Positions 21,377 through 36,100 of a DNA stretch of 64,000 nucleotides are shown piece after piece (within the stretch, counting starts at the first letter, position 1; each line of letters starts with the position of its first letter). Made by a program: the position numbers and the translations under genes. This DNA is from Podospora comata (lineage: Eukaryota > Ascomycota > Sordariomycetes > Sordariales > Podosporaceae): positions 3,348,001-3,412,000 of the forward strand of contig CP071499.1 of assembly GCA_017354895.1 (NCBI GenBank). The letters run 5' to 3'. The notes below the pieces were generated by a model. It saw nothing but the letters and a program-made list of their open reading frames with translations. It was not told where the DNA came from and made no database searches.

Positions 21377-24300
21377 ATGGCCGGGCCATCCACCATGCTG
21401 AGCGCCTCGGCGACGCCCACGCAAAAGTCCTATGTATCGCAGCAACAGTCGCCGTTACGCCAGCAGCAAGGACAACAGCAAGGTCAGCAGCAGCAGCAGA
21501 CACAACAGCAACAACAGCAACAACAGCAACAGCAAGTGGGCAGCTATGCATCCACTATTTCAAACCCTCGACCTAGCCTCGACCGCGGCGATGGACTGCA
21601 ACCTCCAGGCGCCAACGCTGGCAGGAATCTCTCGGCCTCTGCCGTTACCTTTGCGTCCAGGGGTGGCTCGTTGAATCCGTCACCCATGCCGGGGAGCTTC
21701 AGCTCTGAGCTCCGGAGCCAGCTTAATCTTTCCCGTGCCGGTTCGCGAGCCGACATGTTTGCGCTGGAGAAACTGGACGAGGACGATAACCGGACACAAG
21801 AGCGCAACATTGCCTACCTTCGAGATGCCCTGAGCCGAGAGTTGAAGATAAAGGAAGGGAGCGAGAATATGCTGGAGGCACTGAACAGCAAAAAGGCAAA
21901 ACAAACGAAGGAGCAGCGTCAGAGGGTTGAAGCCGAGCTTCTTTCGTCAAGTAAACGGATCAAGGATTTGCGACAGAGGATCACGGATGCTCAACAAAGG
22001 ACAAAAGCGGGACCAACAACGCCTACGAGGTCCAGGATCGATGTCACGATAGCGGCTGGAAGTGGTTTGCGGTCACCGCCTAGTCTTTCCAGAAGCGGGG
22101 CTGGATCTGACATTGATGAGCCGACCGAGTCTCCAACATTTGCTCTTGCCGAAACTCTGCAGGCCCTTGAGGTGGCCGGCATGACGCCAGATTACTATGT
22201 CTCCAGAGCCAATAGTCTCGTTGACTTGTTCAGGAGGCATCCAACTCTCAAGTATGATCTGGTCTGGTCTGTATTCGGGCTTCGAATGCAAGCGCTCCTC
22301 ATGAGTGAAAGTCGCGAGGTGGTTGCTGCTGGTTACCGGATGACTCGATACGCCATCTCTGATATTACTTCACTCCAGAATATCCGTACCCTTAACACGG
22401 ATTACCTAGTCACATGGTAAGCCCAAGCTATTGTACCGCATTGACTTTGCATAGGAAGAGGATGCTAATGTGTGGTATCAGGTCTTTGGCAAAAGACCGA
22501 AAGTCTGATGTTGAACGAGAGCAGGCACTCAAGTTTGTTCGCGCTTTTCTTGATGTCAAGGATGGTGTGAGGGAAATCTCACGGGCCGTAGTCAGGGCCA
22601 TTGCTGCCGTGGCAGAGGAGCCAGAAGAAAGGCTACGACCGATTTGTCTGGAGACGCTGGCGGAAATTCTGGTTCGCGACCCTCGTCTCCTCATAGCCTC
22701 GGGGGGGCTGGCCCCGTTACATGAAGCTCTTGCGGACGGGTCATACAAAGCCTCAGAAAGTTTGACCGCAGCGTTTCTTTACCTCCTCGATGCGCCAGAG
22801 CGGCGTCAATATCTCCGCCCTGGGAATGAGTTGGAGGTTCTTTTCACGGCATTTACAGACGAGCTGTCATCCAATGAGCGCATTCTCAAGCAAAGCGCCA
22901 AAGCTATTTCGTCAGCCCTCAAATCATGGTCTGGTTTAATGAGCCTGTCCATGTACAACTTCCGTGCGATCAGGTCCATGATCAACAGCATGGTCGCACA
23001 AAAAGGATCTATCAGAGAGACCATCATGGATCTGATATTTTCCCTGTTGCGAATCAAATCCCCAGCGTGGGCAACTTCGTTTCTTGCCGGAAGACGTCTC
23101 ACCACCTATGGCCGGGTCACAAACCTCAAAACAACCACCACCACCACCACCACCACCACCACCAAAGCCGCCCATGGTGAATACGAAGACGACGGGGGCG
23201 AGCAAAATTTCGTCGAACACTATACGGCACTGTTGCTTGCCATATTTATTAAGTCCGGAGTGGTGCCAGGCCTCCTGAAAATGACACAAGACAACGAAAA
23301 CCCAACTCTAAAACGAAAATCAACGTTACTTCTAGGGGAAGTTTTGAAGTTGGCAAGTCACCTGCTTCCACGCTCGTTTAGCAGTGAGATACAGCTGCTT
23401 CCTGAATTGTTTATCACCGCTGCCCGGCTGGGGGACGAGAATCGATTCACGGCCTCTGGAGTCATCTTTCAGATCAGCAGCGTAAGCAGAACGTTGTACA
23501 GATCCTCTCCCTCGTCCTTCCTTCCTTCTCCAAGCAACAATATCGATCTCAGCATCTTAGATGAGCACCCCAAAAGCAATACGGCAGCGGTCAACTGTGA
23601 CGATGCCACGTTCAGAGTGCTTCTCCTTGATTCGGTGGTGCTGAATAGTTCTAACTACAATAAGTGGAATTGGGATGTAATACTTAAGCTGATTGAGGGA
23701 CCGCTGGTGAATGGAAAGAGGCTTGAAGAGGCCGTGAAAGCATCCAAATTCTTGAAACGAATCATGAGCTTTTATCGTCCCTTCAAGTACAGGTTCTCTG
23801 CCCTCAAGAGCTCGCGAAGCACGCAAAAGTATGTGCGGGTTGGCTGTGCGCTGATGCATACTCTGCTGCAGAGCCCCGAAGGCGTGAGGTATCTGACAGA
23901 TAACAAACTGCTGCGGCAGATTGCCGAGTGCCTGGCGCAGTGCGACCCAACGAGTGGATTAACAGCTCAGGATCCCATGTTCTCCCGGGACGGCCTCACA
24001 GATACGTTGAGTGGCGGATACTTCCCTATGCTTGGTGTTCTGAGCGGGGACCCCAAGGGCATTCAGATGTTAGACCGGTGGCGCATCTTCAACATGCTTT
24101 ACCGAATCGTCGATCTCAAGCAGCGGCCAGACATCATCAAGCTCATGATCTCCAACTTTGACTATTCAATTCAGGGTCATTCTCGGATTATTTTGTCCAA
24201 GTCCTTGACAGCAGGGACCAAGGACATCAGAATTCATGCTACGAATGCGCTGCGGAAGTACGCAACACGTCCGCGGTTGGACTCCCAAGGCCATGAGCCT

Positions 24301-25980
24301 GTTGACTCGAAATGGGCCATCCAACTTTTGGTCACTCAGCTTTATGACCCAGAAGTGGAGGTCTGCCAAACGGCGGTCAAAATTCTCGAAAAGGCGTGCA
24401 ATACTCAAAACCACTTGAAATACATTGTCGAGTGTCGGCCGGCACTAGATCACTTGGGTGAGATAGGTGCTCCCCTCCTCTTACGCTTCCTATCGACCTC
24501 GATTGGGTATCACTACCTCGATGGGTTGGACTACATTAGCAACGAGATGGATGATTGGTTCCTCGGGCGAAACGACTCCTATGTCGGTGTCATTGAAGCC
24601 AGTCTAGCGCGATCTTTCATGGACCATCAGGACGACCACACCAACCGAATAAGCGTCTTTGATGATGAGCAGGAGATGGAGGCCGACAGTCACGTTCCGC
24701 CACACTTCTACCGTGAGCTTACCCGCACCCAAGAAGGCTGCCGGCTTCTTAGCGACAAGGGTCACTTTAACGAGTTTGTCACCACGATTCGCGAGCATGG
24801 CATGCAATCCGACGACCCAGAAATGATGGTCAAGGTCAAAGGTTGTCTTTGGGCGGTAGGTAACGTCGGATCAATGGAGCTCGGCGCCCCGTTCCTGGAG
24901 TCTTGCGATGTTGTGGAGCAGATCATCAACATTGCTCAAAATCACGAAGTCATGAGTCTCCGCGGCACTGCTTTTTTTGTCCTTGGACTCATATCACGTT
25001 CCATTCATGGACTGGAGATCTTGTCGGAAAATGGGTGGGACTCCAACACAAACATTTTGGGGCAGTCTCTCGGCTTCTGCGTCCCTACCGAGTTGGACCA
25101 GTTGTTTTCTCTCAAGCCCTGGAAGCACATACCGGTAACCAACATTCAACTACCTGATGCCCAAAAGACAGAAAGAGACAAACTGCCATCTGTCCCGTCC
25201 CGCCCGAGGTCGCTGAGTCTTATCAAGGCTATCCAAGCAGAGGCAGATGCCCAGGAAGACACGCCAACAGGGTCGGTGCCGGAGGAGATCCAGCGCGTTG
25301 AGCTAGATCCGGACCCGGTAAACCAGAGGATTCTGGAGCTGATGATTGACATGGCGAACATGGTGCTGTACCGGAGGGCGAGGGCAGAGTTGATGCACAT
25401 CAAGCAGCAGACGCAAGTGAGGCATCAGCAAGCTCAAGCACAAACGCAGCCGCAGACACCAACGCAGAACAATCAGAAAAGAGTTCTTGGGAGTGGGGCC
25501 TCGTCGTTTTCACAGCCACACTTGTTTAGAAGGGTCATGGGCTTATTGGAGTCCCATCACTACCGCTTGCAGGATAGAGCGATGATTGTAGGGTTATTTG
25601 AACGGAGCGTGTTTAGGGCGATAGTATATGGGGATGAAGACAGGCAGGAAGAGGGGGGAAGCAGTGAGAGTGAAAGTGATTCTGACTTTGGAGACACAAA
25701 CCAGGCGGGCGTGGGTCAGAGAAGGCAGGGGTTTGTTATGCAGCGGGATCAGCAACACCTACAGCAGCAGCAGGAGCGGAATAAAGAGGAGGGGAGCAGT
25801 GGGGAGGAGAGTAGTGATGAAGAGGAGGATGAGAGTGACGACGATGATGCTTATAGTGGAAGTGAGGGAGATGAACAGAGGGCGGAACGGCTGAGGAGTG
25901 TGAGCGATCCCGTGGGAGGCAGCACTACCAGGAGACATGGAACGGGGAGGGGGAGAGGTGGCACTCAGGGGGCGTTCTGA
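21377..25980 (+). CDS. tsc11: TORC2 subunit Rictor/Avo3/Ste16
   Basis: Two exons, 21377-22416 and 22482-25980, encode 1512 residues; the 65-nt intron has a GTAAGC donor, a TGCTAATG branch point and a TATCAG acceptor. Order of parts: a Gln-rich N-terminus (about 17-54), a charged coiled-coil, HR1-like region (about 134-205), then the long helical-repeat Rictor core from about residue 260 (DLFRRHPTLKYDLVWSVFGL, EQALKFVRAFLDVKDGV, WAVGNVGSMELG) and an acidic Ser/Glu/Asp-rich tail. Rictor is the scaffold of TOR complex 2, which controls AGC kinases such as Ypk1/Gad8, membrane stress responses and actin. An ACC microsatellite codes a run of Thr near residues 563-575, which is absent from the family core. 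Upstream codons in frame lack an ATG, which fixes the start. Confidence 0.94.
23133..23163 (+). repeat. ACC microsatellite coding poly-Thr in Rictor
   Basis: About ten ACC units in a row inside the Rictor coding sequence. The flanking Rictor sequence is well conserved in style, so this is probably a loop expansion. Confidence 0.8.
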
Positions 25981-26778
25981 CAGGGATGGATTTGTAGCAA
26001 ATGAGATGGCCAGATGGGTTGTTTTTGGATCTGTCCCTGGAACTGCTATATTGTAGATTCTCAGCGTGGGGGTTGCTGGGGTTTGATATTTTGAGCGGGC
26101 GAGTCTTTACTGTTTCACGTTGTGTTTTTTTTTTTTTTATATCGTGCATATCAAAAGGCGAAGGTGGCCGATGGGAATGGTCGGATCATGGTTACGTCGT
26201 CACGTCGACTTGCATATACTTCTGGTCAGAACACAGTGGGATGGCATAAGCGGATTGGCGTTTGTAAAGAAAACATGGTAGCAGGACGAGAGACAATTTG
26301 AAGGCTGTGAACATATCATGTTTGCGGGTCACAAACAAATGTTGGCTAATCGTCTTACAAGGTGCTCCCATGTCTATGATGTCTGCAGAACGGTGATAGG
26401 AACAACTTCTATTTGGTGCATCTTTCAGAGTCAAGTAACACAAAGCATACATGCGATGAACCTATCTTCTTTCTTCGGTCAAGTCCCATGCTGCAGACAC
26501 CGAGTTGCTCGTCGCCATGGACTGCATAATACGTAACGGCGTACTCCATCGACAATTCCATGGCACCCCACCGTCTGTTGCACCCCTCCTTTGACCTCGC
26601 CCACCCCCACCACCCACTCAGTCATCACTTATTACTCGGTAATCACTCACTCAGCCTCTCAACATCAACCGTAAGAGATTTCTGAAACCCCTTTGATCTT
26701 TCAGAGACTCGGGTTTTTTTTTTAAAAAAAAAAAAAAGCATAAAAAAACTTCCTGTGAAGCCGGTCAAAATTTCCTAA
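25981..26778. other. Spacer between Rictor and THI20
   Basis: About 800 nt with the Rictor trailer and the THI20 promoter. It has long homopolymer runs, notably T10A14 at 26714-26737. No thiamine-pyrophosphate riboswitch elements were found in the leader or in the first intron. Confidence 0.5.
26714..26737. repeat. T10A14 self-complementary tract in the THI20 leader or promoter
   Basis: Ten T followed by fourteen A, ending about 40 nt before the THI20 ATG. Such dA:dT tracts exclude nucleosomes in fungal promoters. Confidence 0.8.
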
Positions 26779-28778
26779 ATGCCACCTGGAAGAATCCTCG
26801 TCATCGCCGGGTCTGATTCCTCGGGCGGAGCGTATGTTTTCTCTTACCTATCTACGATCACCCCTCACCCCCTTTTTTTTCTTTTCTACTCACAAGGAGA
26901 CTAACCCCAAAAAATGACCAGCGGCCTGGAAGCAGACCAAAAAGTCATCGCCGCCCACGGCTGCTACGCCATGACGGCCACCACAGCCCTCACAGCCCAG
27001 AACACCCTCGGCGTGCACGACATACACCATGTCCCTGCCGAGTTTCTTCGGCAGCAGATTGATGCTGTTGTGACGGACGTCGGGGTGGATGTTGTCAAGA
27101 CTGGTAAACTCTCTCTCAACGTCCAAACATGTTTTGAGGGATTGAATTGTACTGACTGTAAAACAAAAGGCATGTTGGCATCAGCTGGGACTATCGAGGC
27201 TGTGGCTGAAGTGATTCGGGAATATAAACTCAAGACGGTGGTTGTCGACCCGGTTATGGTTGCCACGACGGGCTCGCCTTTGTTGCCTAATACCTCGCTT
27301 TCGCTTCTTAGGGAGAAACTCGTGCCTTTGGCTACGGTTCTCACGCCTAATCTGCCTGAGGCGAGGTTGCTACTTGCTGATGCTGGGTTTGGGCACTTGC
27401 CGGTGGAGAAGGTGAGTGATTTGGAGGGGATTGCCAGGGCGGTGGGGAGTTTGGGGCCGAAGTGGGTTTTGATCAAGGGGGGGCATTGTCCTTTTAATGG
27501 GGAGGGGATGATTGCGGCGGAGGAGTGTAAGAGGGAGAAGGTGGTGGATGTGCTTTGGGGGAGGGATGAGAAGGGGGGGGAGGTGCTGAGACGGGTCGAG
27601 ACGCCTTACTGGGAGAGTAAACATACGCACGGGACGGGGTGTTCTTTGGCTTGTAAGTTGTACCCTTTAACGGGTTGAGAGAGTTGGGGTGCTGATGTGA
27701 TTGACAGCGGCGATTGCGTGTAACCTGGCGAAGAGGATGGATATGCCCCAGGCGGTGGAAGCGGCGTGTCGATATGTTGAGGCTGGGATAAAGACTGCGC
27801 CGGGCCTGGGGAAGGGGAATGGGCCGTTGAACCACTTCCACTCGACGTATACGTTGCCATTCGCGCCGTGAGTTACGACCTCGGATTGGAAGAATAAGAA
27901 AGAGGCACTGATCTTGTGAACTAGGGGCCACTTCATTGAGTACCTGCTCGAAAGACCAGACGTCGCTCCAGTGTGGAAGCGCTATGTCACTCATCCTTTT
28001 GTGTTGGCCATGGGCGATGGCACATTGCCGTTGGAGTCGTTCAAGGGGTATTTGATCCAGGATTATCTGTATCTGGTCTGTTGCCCAACCCTACCTACCG
28101 CACCGCTTGGCTGACGATAATGCCAGACACATTACGCCCGAGCAAGTGCCCTTGCTGGGTATAAAGCCAAAAAGATTGAGGATATCGGCGCCGCTGCTAC
28201 TATTGTAACACACATTTTCCACGAGATGGAGCTGCACATCAACTACTGCAGCGGCTTCGGTATCTCGAAGCAGGATATCGAGAGCTGCGAGGAGAAGGAA
28301 GCATGCACGGCGTACACAAGATACGTCTTGGATATCGGCAACTCGGAGGACTGGCTGGCTTTGCAAGTTGCCATGGCCCCGTGCCTCTTGGGGTATGGGG
28401 ATATCGCCAAGAGGCTGTTTTCTGACCCCAGGTCCAAACGAGGAGGAAATGTTTACTGGGCCTGGATCAAGAACTATGTGGAGGATGACTATCTGCTGGC
28501 TCTCAAGACCGGCTCCGGTGAGTGGTGGACTGCCCAATCAAGACGAGAGAAATCAGTGCCAGATAACAGAGCAAGCTAACAGCGGATGATGACGAACAAA
28601 GACCTGCTGGAACGACACGCCGTGCTTCAGAGCCCCGCCCGAATAGATGAGCTGGCCAGCATCTTTATCCATGCTACAAAGGTAGGTTGCATGCTCTTGA
28701 GCAAACACGAAAGACATGAGCTGATGGGGAGTTTGTTAGATGGAGATTGCGTTCTGGGAAATGTACAGCTCCCACTGA
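26779..28778 (+). CDS. THI20: Bifunctional HMP/HMP-P kinase and thiaminase II (TenA)
   Basis: Eight exons (26779-26831, 26922-27103, 27170-27652, 27708-27867, 27925-28075, 28127-28517, 28602-28681, 28740-28778) encode 512 residues. Residues 1-290 are a ThiD domain: VIAGSDSSGGAG at the start, DPVMVATTG in the middle, and HTHGTGCSLASA near the end with the catalytic Cys at 236. Residues about 295-512 are a TenA domain with QDYLYLTHYARA and the nucleophile Cys at 403 in KEACTAYT. The ThiD part phosphorylates hydroxymethylpyrimidine twice for thiamine synthesis; the TenA part hydrolyses thiamine or salvages base-degraded forms. Domain order matches yeast Thi20. The fifth intron has an unusual GTCTGT donor, but only that splice keeps YLYLTHYARA intact. 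Confidence 0.95.
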
Positions 28779-29648
28779 AGTAACAGTTTTTGACAGGACT
28801 CTTTGTGAGTAGGTACCTGTCTGAGTCGTGTGGGCTCCAGCTACAAGTGGGGAGGCTAGACTCACCTAGATGGGATCCCAAAAAGGCCTTAAAGTTCAAT
28901 TGTGAAGTTTTGTGACGCTCGCAGACTGCAGTAAAGAAGTGAGTGGGATGCCCATCAGCATGCCTGTGACGCAAGTGGGGCTGTTGAAGTGAATTTCAGT
29001 GGATGCCTTAGGCACTCAGCTTATCGGAAGGCCTAGCGGCTCTTATCAGACACAGACCGCCTCGCCAAAGCAGAAAAAATAAAATCTGGAGCCAAAGCCA
29101 AGGCGCGCTGCTGGATCCACCCAAGAAAAGTGCTAACAAATTTTGGCCCAGACAAATTCCGGGGGCGATTCTTTTGAACCCCTTCCCTCTCTCCCATCCC
29201 CAAAACTTTTTTCTCGCCTCGCCGAGATCTCACTCTTACCTCTTCCCTCCCCCTCGACCAACCCACCAAAGGACTCCGCCATCGCAAGATCCTTCATTCC
29301 ACTCACTTACCTCAAGTCCATCTTGCGGTACTGCATCAGAGTCGGGTTGCACCATTTGCATCTCTTTCCCGCCTGTTTTTTTGACGCGCCGCTTCCTCTT
29401 CACCGAGCAACGTCGGCACCTCTTCCTCTCGCAGCGCATAATTTTCTTGTCGCAGCAGAACCATTTCTTCCTCGCTCCGACCAGCACAAATTCTTTGTGT
29501 CGGCTCTCAGCACTGCTTTTGATCAACCGATCCAGCCAGTGCTCAATACATTGATTCGGTCGCCCCAGTCCGAATCTCTTCCTCTGTCGACGACAGCAAG
29601 CATCGTGTCTAAAACAGGACCGACTTTTACACCTCAATAATCACAGCC
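28779..29648. other. Spacer and pyrimidine-rich leader upstream of DBP2
   Basis: About 870 nt. From about 29140 the + strand becomes rich in C and T, typical of highly expressed fungal leaders. An open frame (29143-29640) here lacks any motif and is probably leader. Confidence 0.5.
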
Positions 29649-32044
<2,396 letters not shown>

Positions 32045-33066
32045 GCATGTACTGCCGCTCCAATCATGGAGGCTTTGATTCGCCTGAGAATCTTGTCTGT
32101 CGTCTTGACTTTTTTCCTGCCAGGCCCTCGGCAGGCTGGCTTTCAACCTGGTGGCATCCATTTTTCGGACACACGGCGTTACGCGTAGACGGTTAGAGGT
32201 CGGTTACGGTTCATGGGTTCTTTAAGGGCGCCTGGTGGTTCATGTTTGCGTCATGGCTTTTTAGCTCTTCATTTTCATGTGTGGGTTAGGTGTGGCTCGC
32301 TTTCTTGTCGTCCCTTGGGGGTTGTCTTGTGGTGGCAGTATGCCATGCCACAGTTTGCATCTTTGCAAAACCTTGTGCCATCATCTTTACAGCAGCGATC
32401 AGCCATAGCTGATCATTGTTGGCCAATTTTTTGGTCAGTTCTTCACTAACTGATGATGGGCCGGTTGATCACCCAAGGCCAAGAGCAGCTTGCTATCTGT
32501 AGCAGCAGCAGCCAAAACAAAAGTATTCTAAAAAGCCTGGTTTGTTGGTTTTGTATTCATCGGGGTCGCATGTTTTTCAGTTCCCCCCGCATCAGCGTTA
32601 CCCTGCTTACTGCTTCTTGTACTCAAAGTGTAGTAGTCACTTAGTTATTCATTGCGAGAGGAGGAATAGATAGCTAGCATCTGTCCCTTCTTGTCTCAGC
32701 AGCTTCGCTTCGCGGAAATGCATGCTGGCGATGACAGCGCCGTGTAATTAGAGCAGATTAGATCAGCTGTCTCAACATGAGAGTAGTATGAGATGTGTTG
32801 GGATTTGTCTTGGTGTGTGGTATGCTTCCATCAAATCTTTGTGCTGTTCATTCGGGCTGTGGTGGGTGGGTGTTTGCTTCACGTTACTCAGCCTTGGGCC
32901 CATAGCTTGAAACACTTGTCACTCTCTTGTAGTAGAAGAGGAGGTGGGGAATGGTCAGTAGTATAATCTAATGAGCTCTATGTTTGTTCTTTCTAAGCTT
33001 TTGTTTTTGGTCTCTTCACAGTGGGCAAGGCCAATGTCGAGATTATCTTGGGTGCCTTTGGCTTTG

Positions 33067-33138
33067 GTTTTTTTTTGTTTTTCCTTCTCTCTTCTCTACT
33101 TTCTTCTCTTCTCCCTTCTCTTCTCTCTTCTCTTCTAC
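33067..33138 (+). repeat. Polypyrimidine tract (T run then TTCTC repeats)
   Basis: A T-rich start is followed by about 50 nt of imperfect CTTCTCTT repeats with hardly any purine. Mirror-repeat character could favour triplex DNA. It is about 1 kb past the DBP2 stop. Confidence 0.7.
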
Positions 33139-36100
33139 ATTATGTTCATTTGTTTACCTCTTGAGTGGGTGTTGTTGTGATAGGTGTCGTGATGGTGTGG
33201 TGGTCTCTTTTCTGTTAAGAAAACATATAGATCTTTTATTCAGGTTCCTAGGAGCCCGTTCCAGATACAGTGCCGTTGGACGGTCAATAAGCAATATCTG
33301 ATGCATTGTAGACGTCAAAATAAGCAGTCTGTAGTCTGTTTAGGCTTGTGAACTCACCCTGCGATGGCTGAGGGTGCCTGCTGGTTTGCCTTTTATTTCT
33401 AACATCAACGGTAGAAAAGTCTATCAACTTTATGTTGACGTCTAATTGCTCAAGAGACTTGCGTTAGTGGTAGAACAGAGCTGGGAGGCGGAGGAGGTAA
33501 GTGGGTAGGATTGGGCTTCAATGGGGGAAGTTGAGGCAAAGAGCAGGAGATGTATATGCAGGGTTGATCGTGAATTGTAGTGGTTGGTTGTAGTTTCGGG
33601 GCTGAACTGTGGGAATGGGGTGTGGTATAGTTCATATAGACATGAACAGAACAGTGTAAAGGTTCTTGTAATAGTAGGGAGGCAACAATTATGGACACAA
33701 TGTTGGTGATCAAGTCATTTCGTTTGGCATTCTAGGCTGATCGTAAAGAAAGAATAAAACTAGATCTGGTGTTATGTGAGGTCTAATACCTTTTGGATTA
33801 CATAACGTGTTGGATTGTAGATACGTTCCTCGTAAATCTTGTCTCTTTGCCTTGTGGCAGCCGTGAGCTTCTTAATCAAATATGGCCATACTACCACCTC
33901 CAAGCAGTTGACTGTTCTGCAAAGAAGACGGTTTGAACGTCGCCACATTGAAACGTCGACGACAGTTTACAATCGGGCAGTGGCTTAGCTGCGTCTGGAC
34001 TCATGCCGATCCATTAGATATGGTTCGTAGCCGGTGGTCGGTTAGTGTGTGCGCCCTTATACTGGGTAGAGCTGAATCTTGACGAACCTGTCGACGATGG
34101 CGTTTGCTAACAGAACACTGGGCAGTGTGACGGGAGAAACGAGGCCGGTTCACTTAAACCCCGCAAACTGTTAATCTTGATGTTGTCCTCAGACTAGCCA
34201 TACCGAAGCCCACAGCTTGGTTTGTTCCCCCCAGGGAAGCGCCATATGCTCGATGACATTTTGGCAAAGACGGAATGAGAAGCCAGACCGGTATTCGAGT
34301 CATCCAAGAAGGGGACAGGCAAGCACTCCCAACGCTTCCAGAGATCAGAGGAAAATTCCAGGTCAATCTCCCGACTTCTTCGGCTTACGCAGAAGCAGGT
34401 CATTTTCTGGTAAGCCTTCGAGGATGTTCGAAAGCTTCCATGGCACGAGGCAGGAGTCCGCTGATATCAATTCGTACGCTTTTAGGCTGACCATGATACT
34501 CATCATCTGGGCTGGCTTCTTCAGCCACACCCAGTTTTAAGTTCACAAACCGCCATCATGCAAAACCATCGCTGACCGAGCATTTGCCCCAACGCTTCTC
34601 TCCATGTACCACTGCAACCGTATGGCAAATCAAATTCGGCCGAATCCAGCAACACTGAAACGGAGAGAGCTTAACATCGTAAAAGTGGAGAGTCTCGGCG
34701 TGAGTTTCTGAAGAGAAGATATAAAGCCCAGCCACCACTGACTTTCCCGGGTCATCCAGATACAAGGTTCTGCAGTATTCATCGTGTGTCGGCTCAAATT
34801 CTCATCCGACATGCCCCATGGCGCACCATGGCACCGTCTCCTCCCCTAACTCGTGGCGCCCATGTGAAATTTCTGAGTGTCATGTTGATACTCGGTCCGA
34901 CTTCGTATGCCGACTTCGTCACGCCTTAATCATGATCCTCAGGCGACTGACGAGTCTCCGTCTGGAACCATGGAAGTTGCTCGCCCTTCTCCGCTGATAC
35001 ACAGAGGTTTCCAACTTTCGAAGTGATGCCTATTCCCCCATCTTGAAGGTCGCAGATACGTGAAAAGCCATGCGCCGACAACCACATCAAGTCTTACGAG
35101 GAACCCTTGATTAAACTTGGGATCTCGGTTCCTGTGACATCGCTATCACGCCTGCCTTCGCGATTCTCAACCAGTATACGGCTCGAACCCACCACCTACG
35201 CAACAACTCCCAGCAGAAGACACATCCGCGGTTGACTTTGAAGAAATCGGATACATATGATCGCCACCAACACCTTGGTGTCTTACGCATAAGCTGACCC
35301 TCTCATCCCAAACGGCGATGACCGTCAAAACGCCCCCTCGCCAACCCTCAACACCACACATCCACAGCCAACGAGAAGTTGCGGGGTCAACTCCGGACCG
35401 TATAACGCTGCCGACTGGACTAGGGCGGGACGGCGCCAGATCCGCATGCCCAATACACCCCGCTTCCCGTTACCATTACTTAGCGTATTGTGCACAGTGC
35501 CTTTGGGTATACCTGCCGCCACACCGCCATATACCAAAGACAAGGGTATCATGAGTGATGGCAACGCACCTACCGAGCGACACCTCACACACCGATATGA
35601 GGTTTGTTGGCCACGAGGCTGCCGGCAATGCCCAACAAAGGAGAGAAGGGGGGTGCTTGACAACAACCAGAACAACAAGCAACTCTCGGCCGAGGAAATC
35701 CTGCCGATCCTCCGCAAGCAACTGAGAGGGGCATCCAGGTGGGGAACCAAACAATCGAAGGGGTGGATAATCATGGGAAAAGTCCGTCCGCCCTCCCCGG
35801 GTGTTCTCCTCCTCCACGCAAAGTCCGTCCCTCCCCCCTGATGGTATGTCGTGTTATCAGTGCGGATCAGTTCCAGACCCTGTTCCGCAAGCCCACCAGT
35901 ATCCACAGGCAGCCAAAGAGTCCACTGGTGTTTGTGTTTGCTCAGGTGCCTTCGCCCATTGCTCTCCCAAGACTGCCTTTCTTCTCCCCCTTTGCCATTT
36001 GCCTCCACCCCCCCGCGCCGCCTATCTCTTGCTCGGCTGGTCGAGAACCCACCCTCTGGGGCAACTCCGCATTTTGTTAAGGCCGAGTCCTTTCTTGGCT

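Noticed and set aside
35165-35195. GGGTTCGAGCC on the minus strand, like a tRNA B box
   Set aside because: The flanks do not pair as a T stem and there is no A box at the right distance.
35325-36008. A 227-codon minus-strand frame in the gene desert
   Set aside because: Random composition, no domain, no splice-consistent partner, and several other open frames overlap it.
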